Below are positions 36,492 to 45,558 of a stretch of 64,000 bases of DNA, one piece after another. The position numbers and the translations under genes are program-made. The stretch covers positions 1-64,000 of the forward strand of contig JAAWQM010000002.1 in NCBI GenBank assembly GCA_022800525.1. The letters are read 5' to 3'. How positions within the stretch are numbered: position 1 is the stretch's first letter; every line of letters starts with the position of its first letter. Source of the stretch: Oscillospiraceae bacterium (lineage in GTDB: Bacteria; Bacillota; Clostridia; Oscillospirales; Oscillospiraceae). A model generated the notes under the pieces. The model had not been told where the DNA came from, searched no databases, and saw nothing but the letters and a program-made list of their open reading frames with translations.

Positions 36492-37775
36492 TCATTTTCC
36501 CAACCGCTTCTCCAGCGCGGCCAGCCGCAGACAGACGCAGAACACGTCAATCGCCATTTCCAGCTCAGCCACCGGAGGCAGGCTGGGCGCAATGCGGATG
36601 TTCCGGTCCCTGGGGTCCTTGCCATAGGGGAAGGTAGCGCCCGCGCCGGTCATGACTACTCCAGCCTCCTTGCACAGAGCCAGCGTACGCTTGGCAAGAC
36701 CGTCCTCGGTATCCAGGCTGACGAAATAACCGCCGCTCGGACGCTTCCAGGACGCAATGCCCAGCGGAGCAATCTCCCGCTCCAGAGCATCCAGCACCGT
36801 GCGGAACTTGGGCCCCAGGATGGCGGCGTGCTTCTTCATCAGCTCCAGCGTGTGGGCCTTGTCCTTCAGGTAGCGGACATGCCGGAGCTGGTTCACCTTG
36901 TCATAGCTGATGGTCTGGAATGTCAGAAGGCTTACCATGTATTTGATGTTCTCCGCACTGGAGGCCATCACGGACACGCCCGCACCGGGGAAGGTCACCT
37001 TGGACGTGGAAGCGAACTCGAACACCATATCTGGGTTCCCGGCCTCGCGGCAGAGCGAGAGGATGTCTGGGAAGGGCACATAGTCCCCCTCAAACTCGTG
37101 GATGCAGTAGGCGTTGTCCCACATAACCACAAAGTCGGGCGCGGCGGGCTTGAGGCTGGCAATGCGGCGGATGGTTTCATCGCTGTAGATGATTCCGTCA
37201 GGGTTGGAGTACTTGGGGACGCACCAGATTCCCTTCACGGCGGGGTCCTTCACAGCCTCCTCCACCGCATCCATATCGGGACCGGTACCGGTCATGGGGA
37301 TGGTGATAAGGTCCATGCCAAAGGACTCTGTGACCTTGAAGTGGCGGTCATATCCCGGTGAGGGGCACAGGAATTTCACAGTGTCCAGCTTGCACCAGGG
37401 CTTCTCACTGTGGAGCAGGCCGTGGGTGAACGCCTTGGCAATCAGATCGTACATCAGGGTCAGGCTGGCGTTGCCGCCGATGAAGCACTCCTCCGGCTTG
37501 CAGCCCAGCACATCGGCGAAGTACGTTTTTGCGCAGGGCAGGCCAGTCAGCTCACCATAGTTGCGTACATCGAAGCCATTCTCCACGCAGTCCTCCGGCT
37601 TTTGCAGCACGGTCAGGATGTCGCTGACCAGGTCCAGCTGCTCCTTTCCCGGCTTGCCCCGGGACATGTCCAGCTTCAGCCCCTTCCCTTTCAGCTTCTC
37701 AAACCGCTGGGAAACAGCGGCGTACTCAGCCTCCAACTGAGCGGGGGACATCTTATTGTATTCCATTTTACCCAA
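36492..37775 (-). CDS. Class I/II aminotransferase (Aminotran_MocR-like)
   Basis: DMSRGKPGKEQLDLV, FIGGNASLTLMYDLI, CPSPGYDRHF, CVPKYSNPDGIIYSDETIRR, VMWDNAYCIHEF, FASTSKVTFPGAGVS. Confidence 0.88.
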   Translation of the reverse strand: MGKMEYNKMSPAQLEAEYAAVSQRFEKLKGKGLKLDMSRGKPGKEQLDLVSDILTVLQKPEDCVENGFDVRNYGELTGLPCAKTYFADVLGCKPEECFIGGNASLTLMYDLIAKAFTHGLLHSEKPWCKLDTVKFLCPSPGYDRHFKVTESFGMDLITIPMTGTGPDMDAVEEAVKDPAVKGIWCVPKYSNPDGIIYSDETIRRIASLKPAAPDFVVMWDNAYCIHEFEGDYVPFPDILSLCREAGNPDMVFEFASTSKVTFPGAGVSVMASSAENIKYMVSLLTFQTISYDKVNQLRHVRYLKDKAHTLELMKKHAAILGPKFRTVLDALEREIAPLGIASWKRPSGGYFVSLDTEDGLAKRTLALCKEAGVVMTGAGATFPYGKDPRDRNIRIAPSLPPVAELEMAIDVFCVCLRLAALEKRLGK

Positions 37776-37912
37776 TCTCCTTCTCTCCCAGGAGGGAGTA
37801 TGATGTCTCTATTGTACTATAGGCGTGAAGAAAAGGCAAGGGGGAGTTCACGTATGGGTACGGAAATCAATACGGTGCCGGCAGCTTCTTTGACACAGGC
37901 GTCAACGCCTGT

Positions 37913-39514
37913 TCACACCAGTCCCTGGAACCGCTCCACGCCTCTGGTCTGGAGCCAGCCGTACAGGATGGCGCATCCCGCCAGCAGGAGCCCCGCGCAC
38001 ACACCCATAGCAGCCGTCTCGCCCGCAAGTCCGCTCACAGTCAGCCCACATACTACGCCTCCGCAGGCCAGCGCAGCCGCCATGCCTCCCAAGGTCGCCG
38101 CAAATGCGGCGGCGGACTGCTTGACCACCACCATATCATTCAGGGCGTCCAGCTTGGGGAAGCAGAGATTTGCCGTCAGTCCCAGCAGGGCGGTAAAGCC
38201 CGCGAACGCCGCCCCCGCTGCCAGCAGAGCCGCGCCTTCCGCCAGGGTCAGTCCCAGCCCCCAGGCCATCCCCACACTGTACACCAGGACGCAGGGACAC
38301 ACAAGCAGCAGATGGAACCCGGCTTTCACATTCAGCAGCTCCCTGGCCGGGATGGGAGCCTCCTTCAAAATCCAGAGGCATTTGCCCTCCAAGCTGATCG
38401 AGGACCCGGTAATGGCGACTGTGGACACAAGGAAAGCGATGACCGCCGCCGCCAGGGACAGCAGGGGCATTCCTCCCATGCCCGCCTGAGCCAGCATATC
38501 CCGGAGCTTGCCGCCCATAACCACCGCCGCTATGCCCGCCACTGGCATCAGCACCAGACCAATGCCGGTGTTGAAGAGATAGATGGGCGTTCCGAAGTAG
38601 CGTTCCGCCTCCTTCCGCAGCAGGGCGCAGCGGCGGCCCGCTGCGTTCATGCGCTGGAAGCGGTAGGCCGCGCGGCGGCCATAACTGCGCAGTCCGGTGA
38701 GGATTTGCTGATAGAACCGGGCACACACCCCCGCCGCCAGCAGCGCAAGGGCCAGCATCCCCAGGCAGAACCCGCCCAGCTCTCCCCAGCTGCCGCATAC
38801 GCCCCGCTGGAACCACAGGAAAGGCAGCTCCCATCCGGTGGACACATCACCGATCTCCGCCATCAGCTCTCCGGCCATCAGGGCGGAAACGCCCAGATTG
38901 ATCTGGATTCCCGCCACGAACACGCCAACCATCAGCAGGGCGTACAGCAGCAGATTGACCGCCTTCCGGTTGGCGAACCTGCCGCCCAGCCAGCTCAGGA
39001 CGCCCCCCGCCGCCAGCGACAGCACCGTAGGCAGCAGCGTCAGAAACAGCACTCCAACCAGCAGGCGCAGGACGAACAGCAAGCCCCCTCCCCCGCCATG
39101 CCACAGCCACGCCGCCCCTGCGGGCAGCGCCAGAAACAGGCAGAACACCAGATTTTCAGCATATAGCGCAATCAGCTTCGCCCCCAGCACCATCAGGCTG
39201 GGCACCGGCATGGACAGCAGCAGGTCCGCGTCCCGCCCGCCGAACACCACGCCCTGGGCGGCAAAGGCGGTGAAGAACAGCCCGGCGATCACCGCCATTG
39301 CCGGCACCCACAGCAGCAGCAGGTGCAGCGCCCCGATCTCCGCCAGCTGTCCCGCTATGGCGAAGCTGTAAAAGCCGGAGATATAGACACACAGTCCCGC
39401 CGCCAGCAGCAGGGCCGCCCAGCCGGAAGCGGCCCGTTTCCGGCTGCCGCCCACCCGCATGGAGGACAGCATCGCTTTCAGCTGGACCCCTGCCAGTACG
39501 AAAAATTTTTTCAT
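37913..39514 (-). CDS. ABC exporter permease (large, multi-TM)
   Basis: Many TM segments, GGRDADLLLSMPVPSLMVLGAKLIALY; adjacent to ATP-binding gene. Start moved to M31 of the ORF. Confidence 0.75.
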   Translation of the reverse strand: MKKFFVLAGVQLKAMLSSMRVGGSRKRAASGWAALLLAAGLCVYISGFYSFAIAGQLAEIGALHLLLLWVPAMAVIAGLFFTAFAAQGVVFGGRDADLLLSMPVPSLMVLGAKLIALYAENLVFCLFLALPAGAAWLWHGGGGGLLFVLRLLVGVLFLTLLPTVLSLAAGGVLSWLGGRFANRKAVNLLLYALLMVGVFVAGIQINLGVSALMAGELMAEIGDVSTGWELPFLWFQRGVCGSWGELGGFCLGMLALALLAAGVCARFYQQILTGLRSYGRRAAYRFQRMNAAGRRCALLRKEAERYFGTPIYLFNTGIGLVLMPVAGIAAVVMGGKLRDMLAQAGMGGMPLLSLAAAVIAFLVSTVAITGSSISLEGKCLWILKEAPIPARELLNVKAGFHLLLVCPCVLVYSVGMAWGLGLTLAEGAALLAAGAAFAGFTALLGLTANLCFPKLDALNDMVVVKQSAAAFAATLGGMAAALACGGVVCGLTVSGLAGETAAMGVCAGLLLAGCAILYGWLQTRGVERFQGLV

Positions 39515-39596
39515 GATACCTCTCCTCTCGCAACCAGAACCATAATAAAGAGAAAACAGAAACAGCCTCAGACGCGTCCGCAGCCAGATCGCCCCT

Positions 39597-40316
39597 TCAT
39601 TCATGGCTCCTCTCCGTCATGCCCAGGAACACATCCTCCAGGCTGGAATCGCCTACCACCTGTTCGGTTGGGCCGTGGCGCACCAGGCGTCCTTCCTTGA
39701 TGATGGCAATGGTGTCGCACAGCTTCTCCGCCACCTCCAGCACGTGGGTGGAGAAGAACACCGCCCCGCCGTCGCCGCAGATTTCCCGCAGATAGCCCTT
39801 CAGCAGGTGCGCCGCCGCCGGGTCCAGCCCAACAAAGGGCTCGTCCAATACCAGCAGCTTCGGCTTACGGATCAGCGCTGAAATAATCGCCAGTTTCTGC
39901 TTCATACCGTGGGAGTAGCTGGCGATGGCGCTGCCCAGGTCCGCCGTCAGCTCAAAGGCGTCCGCGTACTTCCGGATACGCGCCTCACGGTCTCGGGCGG
40001 AAATGCCATACAGGTCGGCGATCAGGTTCAGGTATCCGATGCCGCTCATGAATTCGTACAGGTCCGGGTTGTCTGGCAGGAACGCAGTGACAGCCTTCGC
40101 CGCCACGGGCTCCTTGCGGATGTCATGCCCGCCGATGGTAATGACGCCCTCCGTAAAGCTCATGACGCCGACTACCGCCCGGAGCGTGGTCGTCTTGCCT
40201 GCGCCGTTGTGGCCGATGAAGCCGCAGATTTCTCCGGCGGGGACATGGAGCGTCAGGTCGTCCACGGCGGTCTTGCCGCCCGGGTATGTCTTGGTATAGT
40301 GGGAAATGTTCAACAT
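39597..40316 (-). CDS. ABC transporter ATP-binding protein
   Basis: GHNGAGKTTTLRAVVG, YSHGMKQKLAI, LLVLDEPFVGLDP. Confidence 0.93.
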   Translation of the reverse strand: MLNISHYTKTYPGGKTAVDDLTLHVPAGEICGFIGHNGAGKTTTLRAVVGVMSFTEGVITIGGHDIRKEPVAAKAVTAFLPDNPDLYEFMSGIGYLNLIADLYGISARDREARIRKYADAFELTADLGSAIASYSHGMKQKLAIISALIRKPKLLVLDEPFVGLDPAAAHLLKGYLREICGDGGAVFFSTHVLEVAEKLCDTIAIIKEGRLVRHGPTEQVVGDSSLEDVFLGMTERSHE

Positions 40317-40447
40317 GTGGAAGCCCTCCTTTCGTTTCTGCCCTCTTTATACACCATCCAGCCGCCGGAAGGTCAAGAGGGAATCCCATATTTTCTCCAG
40401 AATTTTTATCCTTCCACCTGCTGGAAGGTCTGATCCACGCAAAAAAC

Positions 40448-40479
40448 AGCCCGGAACAGTGCGGTCACTGCTCCGGGCT
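40448..40479 (-). terminator. Terminator downstream of the DUF4358-like lipoprotein gene
   Basis: AGCCCGGAACAGTG / CACTGCTCCGGGCT arms (one mismatch); minus strand continues GTTTTTTG. Confidence 0.65.
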
Positions 40480-40531
40480 GCCAGGGTGCGGCCCTGTCTC
40501 CCGTTTGCCGGCAATTGGGATTTTTTATGGA

Positions 40532-41521
40532 TTAATTGCTGAAGGCGTCAGTGAAGAGGTTTGCCATCGAATTCGCGCCGTCGGGATAGACGAACATGCC
40601 CACACATTTGGACACAGAAGTGGTCACGCCGTTCTCCCAGGTCTCACAGGATGCCGGATAGAACGCGCCGCCCTCGGCCTGCGCGGTAATCCGGCTCTGG
40701 AAGACGCTTTGAACCGCCAGGACGTCCTCTATGGTGGCGCTGTCAGACAGCCGGACCAGCCCCACGGCCACATTGGCAGAGCTCATTTTGGTCTCCTGGA
40801 CCAGTACCTCCTCCACGGCGGCGATGCTGGTGAGGCCGGGATAATAGGTGTCCAGCAGCTGCGTGTCCATGACCATCATCGCGTCCAGGCCCTCATACTT
40901 GCTCTGGAGGGTGGCGAAGAAATCGCTCAGGGACGGCCCGGAGGCTGGCGTACCGTCCGTATCCGGGTCAGGCAGGCCGGGCTCCTCCGCGCTCCAGCGG
41001 CAGCGGACGATGCACTCAAAGTCACGCTTTTCGCCGCCGAATTCCACATGGGCTGTGATGGTGGTGGTCCCTGGGGCCACAGCCGTGATTTCGCCGCCAG
41101 TCTCGTCCACCGCCGCAACCGCCGGGTCGGCAGACGTATAGGTGCAGGCGTCAGGAGCATTGCCGCTGCTGTTCCATACAGTGAAGCGGAAGCTCTCTCC
41201 GGCGGAGAAGAGGGACACATCCGTATGGCTGGCCATGATGTCCGGCGATGGCTGGGACTCATCCTTCTCGGCGGGCTCCGCCGCGCCGTCCGGCTCCGGC
41301 TGGGAAACAGGCGGCTCCGCAGACTCCACAGGACCTTCAGGCTCAACAGGCGTATTCCCGCCGGAGGGCGTCGTGTTGGGGATGGATGGCTCCTGTGCCT
41401 GGACGTTGTTTGGCGTATCGTCCTTATTATTTTGATACAGCAGCTTGGAAACAGCGTCCTCACAGGCCGTCAGGCTCAGCAGCAGGACCAGCGACAACAG
41501 GATCACAGTCAGTCTTTTCAT
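40532..41521 (-). CDS. Lipoprotein with Ig-like segment and DUF4358-like C-terminus
   Basis: Lipobox LLLSLTACED; Ig-like YTSADPAVAAVDETGGEITAVAPGTTTITA; C-terminal domain LDAMMVMDTQLLDTYYPGL...VGLVRLSDS. Confidence 0.68.
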   Translation of the reverse strand: MKRLTVILLSLVLLLSLTACEDAVSKLLYQNNKDDTPNNVQAQEPSIPNTTPSGGNTPVEPEGPVESAEPPVSQPEPDGAAEPAEKDESQPSPDIMASHTDVSLFSAGESFRFTVWNSSGNAPDACTYTSADPAVAAVDETGGEITAVAPGTTTITAHVEFGGEKRDFECIVRCRWSAEEPGLPDPDTDGTPASGPSLSDFFATLQSKYEGLDAMMVMDTQLLDTYYPGLTSIAAVEEVLVQETKMSSANVAVGLVRLSDSATIEDVLAVQSVFQSRITAQAEGGAFYPASCETWENGVTTSVSKCVGMFVYPDGANSMANLFTDAFSN

Positions 41522-41621
41522 GGTTTTACTCCCTCCATCGTATTTACATGATACTACCTAACACAATACCGCACGGGTGTACGTTTGTCAAGCCTGAATT
41601 ATTTTCCCTTCGCACCAGATG

Positions 41622-41650
41622 TTGACAACGCCCCCGCTCTCTGATATAAT
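41622..41650 (+). promoter_or_regulatory. Fully consensus SigA promoter
   Basis: TTGACA (41622-41627), 17-bp spacer, TATAAT (41645-41650). Confidence 0.85.
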
Positions 41651-41676
41651 AACTTGCAGAAAGGCAGGTGAACGGT

Positions 41677-41733
41677 ATGACAACTGAAATCAACCGGTTT
41701 GGGAATCTTTTCCGTTCACTGTCCAGAGCCTGA
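41677..41733 (+). CDS. Putative leader peptide MTTEINRFGNLFRSLSRA
   Basis: 18-codon ORF just downstream of the consensus promoter and upstream of an intrinsic terminator; weak SD. Confidence 0.5.
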   Translation: MTTEINRFGNLFRSLSRA

Positions 41734-41769
41734 CGCGGCCACCGCTGGATGTCAGGACGGAGGAATTTG

Positions 41770-41800
41770 GCGTTCCCGGAATCGGGAACGCTTTTTGTTT
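41770..41800 (+). terminator. Intrinsic terminator/attenuator in leader of GNAT operon
   Basis: GCGTTCCCG-GAAT-CGGGAACGC followed by TTTTTGTTT, located between promoter and GNAT start codon. Confidence 0.8.
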
Positions 41801-41820
41801 CGCCGCGAGAAGGAGTTTTC

Positions 41821-42321
41821 ATGGCTGTACGCACAATTCTGCTTTCTGATTTCACGGACCCCCGCTTCCGCACCGCCTTTCAGACATACTTTCATGAGCT
41901 TGGCATTTCAGTCAGAGACTGGGACGGACTGTTCCAGGAGATGAACGAGGAGGGAAACAACCTTGCCTATCTCCTGCTGGATGAGGACAGAACGCTTGGT
42001 TTTCTCCAGTTCCAGATGACCAGCTTTTCCAACTGGTTTTTCCAGGAGCCGTTTGGATTCATCCGGGAATTCTGGGTCGCCTCCGCCTGCAGGCGGCAGG
42101 GGTATGGCAGGACGCTCCTGCGCCTGGCGGAGGCATATTTTCTGGAGCATGGCGCATACCGCGCTGTCCTGACCGCTGATGATGCCGCAGCGTTTTACCT
42201 TGCCAACGGTTACCAGAACGCCTCTGGCGTCAAGGCAAAGAATCATATGGATGTTTTCGTCAAATCATTTCAGGAACACTGTGCTGGAGGACAACATGAC
42301 GCTGACGGTCAGAGCATATGA
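41821..42321 (+). CDS. GNAT family N-acetyltransferase
   Basis: EFWVASACRRQGYGRTLLRLAEAYFLEHGAYRAVLTADDAAAFYLANGYQ; ATG at 41821 after AGAAGGAG. Confidence 0.85.
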   Translation: MAVRTILLSDFTDPRFRTAFQTYFHELGISVRDWDGLFQEMNEEGNNLAYLLLDEDRTLGFLQFQMTSFSNWFFQEPFGFIREFWVASACRRQGYGRTLLRLAEAYFLEHGAYRAVLTADDAAAFYLANGYQNASGVKAKNHMDVFVKSFQEHCAGGQHDADGQSI

Positions 42322-42760
42322 AAAAACAGATTGGACTGCCATCGAGCAAATCCATGACAGCGCCCGGGCCATCGAATTAAAGCTGGCCGGACTGGAGGAA
42401 TCCTTTCTTCCCCTTGAAGTTTCCGCAGAGCGGGAAGGACTGCTTGCATACCCCGGCCTTTTTGTCGCGGAGGCCGGTCAAAGGATTGCCGGCTTTGCTG
42501 CGTGCACTGAAGAGGAGCTGGCCTGGCTGTACGTCGATCCCTCGTATATGCGTAAGGGCATTGGCCGCTGCCTGTCAGAATATGCTTTGCGGCAGTTTCC
42601 CGGCATCCGCTTTGTTGAGGCGCTGAAGGGAAATGAACCTGCACGGAAACTTTACGAAGGTCTTGGCTTTACCGTCGTCTCCATCGAAACTGGGCGGATG
42701 CCTGGAAACGAGGAATTTACTGTAGAGGTCTATTCCATGGAAAAAATAAATCTATTGTAA
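42296..42760 (+). CDS. GNAT family N-acetyltransferase
   Basis: AWLYVDPSYMRKGIGRCLSEYALRQFPGIRFVEALKGNEPARKLYEGLGFTVV; overlaps the preceding GNAT by 26 nt. Confidence 0.85.
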   Translation: MTLTVRAYEKTDWTAIEQIHDSARAIELKLAGLEESFLPLEVSAEREGLLAYPGLFVAEAGQRIAGFAACTEEELAWLYVDPSYMRKGIGRCLSEYALRQFPGIRFVEALKGNEPARKLYEGLGFTVVSIETGRMPGNEEFTVEVYSMEKINLL

Positions 42761-42773
42761 AGGAAGATTTGAA

Positions 42774-43553
42774 ATGGTAGAAATCAACCCCTCCCTCTGC
42801 ACCGGCTGCGGCCTGTGCGCTTCCAACTGCGCTGTCCATGCCATCGTCCAAAGTGACAATGGTACATATTTCTGCAACAAGACATGGTGCTTTGCCTGCG
42901 GGCAGTGCGTGGCCCTGTGCCCCACCGGAGCGCCGTCCATGCCGGGGCTGGAAGCCCCAATCCCCTATGACAGCGCCTCCTTTGACCTGGAGCCTCAAAC
43001 ACTTCTGAACGCAATGCGCTTCCGCCGGAGCATCCGCCGTTTCACCGGCGGGAAGGCCACCCGGCAGGAGCTGGAGCTGCTGCTGGAGGCCGGCCGCTGC
43101 GCCCCTACCAGCACCAACAGCCAGACCGTAGGCTTCACAGTACTGGACGAGGAATTTGAGGCCATACGTCCTAAAATCTGGAAAGCCTTTGCCCGTATTT
43201 CCCAGGAAAAGGGCCGCAAGCTGCTTCTGCGGCGGTATGAGAACTATCTGGCCCACCCCGACCAGCCGGATACGCTGTTCTATGGCGGAAACCAGATGAT
43301 CGTGGTCACCTCCGAGCGGCCCGTGGACGGAGGTCTGGCCCTTGCCAACATGGAGCTGATGGCTCACGCCCTGGGGCTTGGCGCGCTGTACTGCGGCTTT
43401 GCCACCCGCGCCATCGACAGCGACCCGGCGCTGAGGGAATACTTCGGCCTTACAGAAACGCGGACGATTGACAGCTGCCTGATCGTAGGCCGCACAGACC
43501 TCTGTTTCCAGCGCACCGCGCCCAGGAATCCGGCGCGTGTGCAGTGGCGGTAA
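42774..43553 (+). CDS. Nitroreductase with N-terminal 2[4Fe-4S] ferredoxin domain
   Basis: CTGCGLCASNCAVHAI...CFACGQCVALCPTGA; nitroreductase RRSIRRFTGGKATRQELELLLEAGRCAPTSTNSQTVGFTVL. Confidence 0.93.
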   Translation: MVEINPSLCTGCGLCASNCAVHAIVQSDNGTYFCNKTWCFACGQCVALCPTGAPSMPGLEAPIPYDSASFDLEPQTLLNAMRFRRSIRRFTGGKATRQELELLLEAGRCAPTSTNSQTVGFTVLDEEFEAIRPKIWKAFARISQEKGRKLLLRRYENYLAHPDQPDTLFYGGNQMIVVTSERPVDGGLALANMELMAHALGLGALYCGFATRAIDSDPALREYFGLTETRTIDSCLIVGRTDLCFQRTAPRNPARVQWR

Positions 43554-43620
43554 CGCAAAGATAGAACTTTCCTGCTCAAGGCCTGTCCTGATACAACATA
43601 AATGCAAGGAGCGACTCATA

Positions 43621-43922
43621 GTGACAGAACACGAAAAGATGTTGACCGGAAGCATATATGACCCTTTCGCAGAAGGTATGCCAGAAGAGCGCGCAAATGC
43701 TCATCGGCTCCCATTACTATTGGAAACAACTGCTGGATCGCTGCAAATGTGACGATCTGTGGAGGTGTGACGATTGGGGATGGCTGTGTAATCGGTGCGG
43801 GTTCTGTTGTAACAAAAGATATTCCTGCCGATTGCCTTGCCGCTGGTGTTCCCTGTCGTGTCATCCGGCCGATTACAGATGCAGACCGGCTTTCTGCTCA
43901 TCCAGAATTATTTGTTGATTGA
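43621..43922 (+). pseudogene. Maltose O-acetyltransferase-like pseudogene with internal deletion and frameshift
   Basis: N-terminal VTEHEKMLTGSIYDPFAEGMPEERANAHRL followed in another frame by WIAANVTICGGVTIGDGCVIGAGSVVTKDIPADCLAAGVPCRVIRPITDADRLSAHPELFVD*. Confidence 0.8.
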
Positions 43923-44024
43923 GCGCACATCAGGGCGTTTGGATATCATTTCCGAAGGTAAAATTCGGTTCGGGAGCAATATTCTAGGATAAGGCATATC
44001 GCCAGACGCAACGAACCATATGGA

Positions 44025-44057
44025 AGGAGGTCTGACCAGCGTCAGACCTCCTGTTTT
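44025..44057 (+). terminator. Intrinsic terminator
   Basis: AGGAGGTCTGAC-CAGC-GTCAGACCTCCT followed by GTTTTTGC. Confidence 0.7.
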
Positions 44058-44060
44058 TGC

Positions 44061-44795
44061 TTACTCCTGCTCCCAGTTGTGCCACACATTCTGCACGTCG
44101 TCATTCTCTTCCATGAGGTCAATCATCTTGGTCATGTTCTTGATATCGTCCTCACTGGTGAGCTTGATGTAGTTCTGGGGCACCATCTCAATTGCGGCCT
44201 CTGCGAAAACATACCCCCTGGCCTCCAGGGCAGCAGTGACTGTATTGAAGTTATCCGGCTCGGTGGTGATCTCGAAGATATCCCCGTCGGCCTCAAAGTC
44301 CGCCGCGCCGCAGTCCAGCGCGTCCATCATGACGGTTTCCTCGTCCAGGTCTCCATCTTCGTTGTCGATCACAATGACGCCCTTGCGGTCAAAGCTCCAG
44401 CTGACGCAGCCGGTAGCGCCCATGTTTCCGCCGTACTTGTCGAAGAGGTGACGGACCTCGGGCGCGGTGCGGTTGCGGTTGTCGGTCAGGGCCTCCACGA
44501 TAATGGCCACGCCGCTGGGCCCATAGCCCTCATAGACCACCTTTTCAAAGTTGTCGGTGTTGCCCGCGCCCAAAGCCTTGTCAATGGTGCGCTTGATGTT
44601 GTCATTGGGCATGTTGGCGGCCTTGGCCTTTGCGATGACGGTGGCAAGGCGGGAGTTGTTGTTGGGATCGCCGCTGCCGCCCTCCTTTACCGCCACGATC
44701 ATCTCACGGGCGATCTTGGTGAACGCCTGAGAACGCTTGGCATCCGCCGCGCCCTTGGTTTTTTGGATATTATGCCATTTGGAATGTCCAGACAT
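44061..44795 (-). CDS. yebC: YebC/PmpR family transcriptional or translation-related protein
   Basis: MSGHSKWHNIQKTKGAADAKRSQAFTKIAREMIVAVKEGGSGDPNNNSRLATVIAKAKAANMPNDNIKRTIDKALG. Confidence 0.96.
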   Translation of the reverse strand: MSGHSKWHNIQKTKGAADAKRSQAFTKIAREMIVAVKEGGSGDPNNNSRLATVIAKAKAANMPNDNIKRTIDKALGAGNTDNFEKVVYEGYGPSGVAIIVEALTDNRNRTAPEVRHLFDKYGGNMGATGCVSWSFDRKGVIVIDNEDGDLDEETVMMDALDCGAADFEADGDIFEITTEPDNFNTVTAALEARGYVFAEAAIEMVPQNYIKLTSEDDIKNMTKMIDLMEENDDVQNVWHNWEQE

Positions 44796-44841
44796 ATTGA
44801 TTGATTCTCCTTATCAATGGAATTGTGTATTTTTAAAGGCG

Positions 44842-45519
44842 TCAAGTATAAAACTCCGCCATATCCTCCAGCCGCAGGCAGGCCATACGGCGCTGAGGAA
44901 ACGGATAGCCGCAGGAGCAGTCCAGATTTACATAGCCATGTCCATGGAAGATACGGATATGTCCGCCCTCCAGATCCCGCAGATACCGCGCCGCCTGATC
45001 CGCGCCCCACAGCTCACAGACCGGCGTATGGCCCGCTATGACAGTCCTTCCGTCCTCGAAGGGACTCTCCGCATCCGGTCCTGGCCGCAGCCAGAGCCGG
45101 TCATGGGGGTTATCCGCAGAAAAGCCGTGGACCAGGTGAAACCTTCTGCCGTTCAGCTCCAGGTCCAGATGGTCCGGCAGAGAGCGGAGAAAATCCAGCG
45201 TCCGCTCCCGTTCCTCCGAAGTCAGATGAAAGAGCGCGTCGCGGGTGACCTGACCGCCATTCCTCGTCCAATGGCTGACAGCCCGCTGGTTGTCCGGCTG
45301 GTCAATGGCCTTGAGGCACATCGCCTCGTGGTTGCCCAGCAGCATAACTGCGTTGGAACGGTCCATCAGGTCCAGTAGGATATCGATTCCCCCAATACCG
45401 CCCCGGTCCACAACGTCCCCCAGGATATACAGGGTGTCCCCGGCAGAAAACCCGATCAAGTCCAGCATCCGCCGGTAGCGGTCGTATTCCCCATGCGGGT
45501 CAGCTATGACATAGTGCAT
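44842..45519 (-). CDS. Serine/threonine phosphatase-like metallophosphoesterase
   Basis: VIADPHGEYDRYRRML, LGDVVDRGGIGGIDIL, LLGNHEAM, VIAGHTPV. Confidence 0.88.
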   Translation of the reverse strand: MHYVIADPHGEYDRYRRMLDLIGFSAGDTLYILGDVVDRGGIGGIDILLDLMDRSNAVMLLGNHEAMCLKAIDQPDNQRAVSHWTRNGGQVTRDALFHLTSEERERTLDFLRSLPDHLDLELNGRRFHLVHGFSADNPHDRLWLRPGPDAESPFEDGRTVIAGHTPVCELWGADQAARYLRDLEGGHIRIFHGHGYVNLDCSCGYPFPQRRMACLRLEDMAEFYT

Positions 45520-45558
45520 TTCAGTTTCCTATCCATCCTTTTCCCGCAAAGAAGCAAA

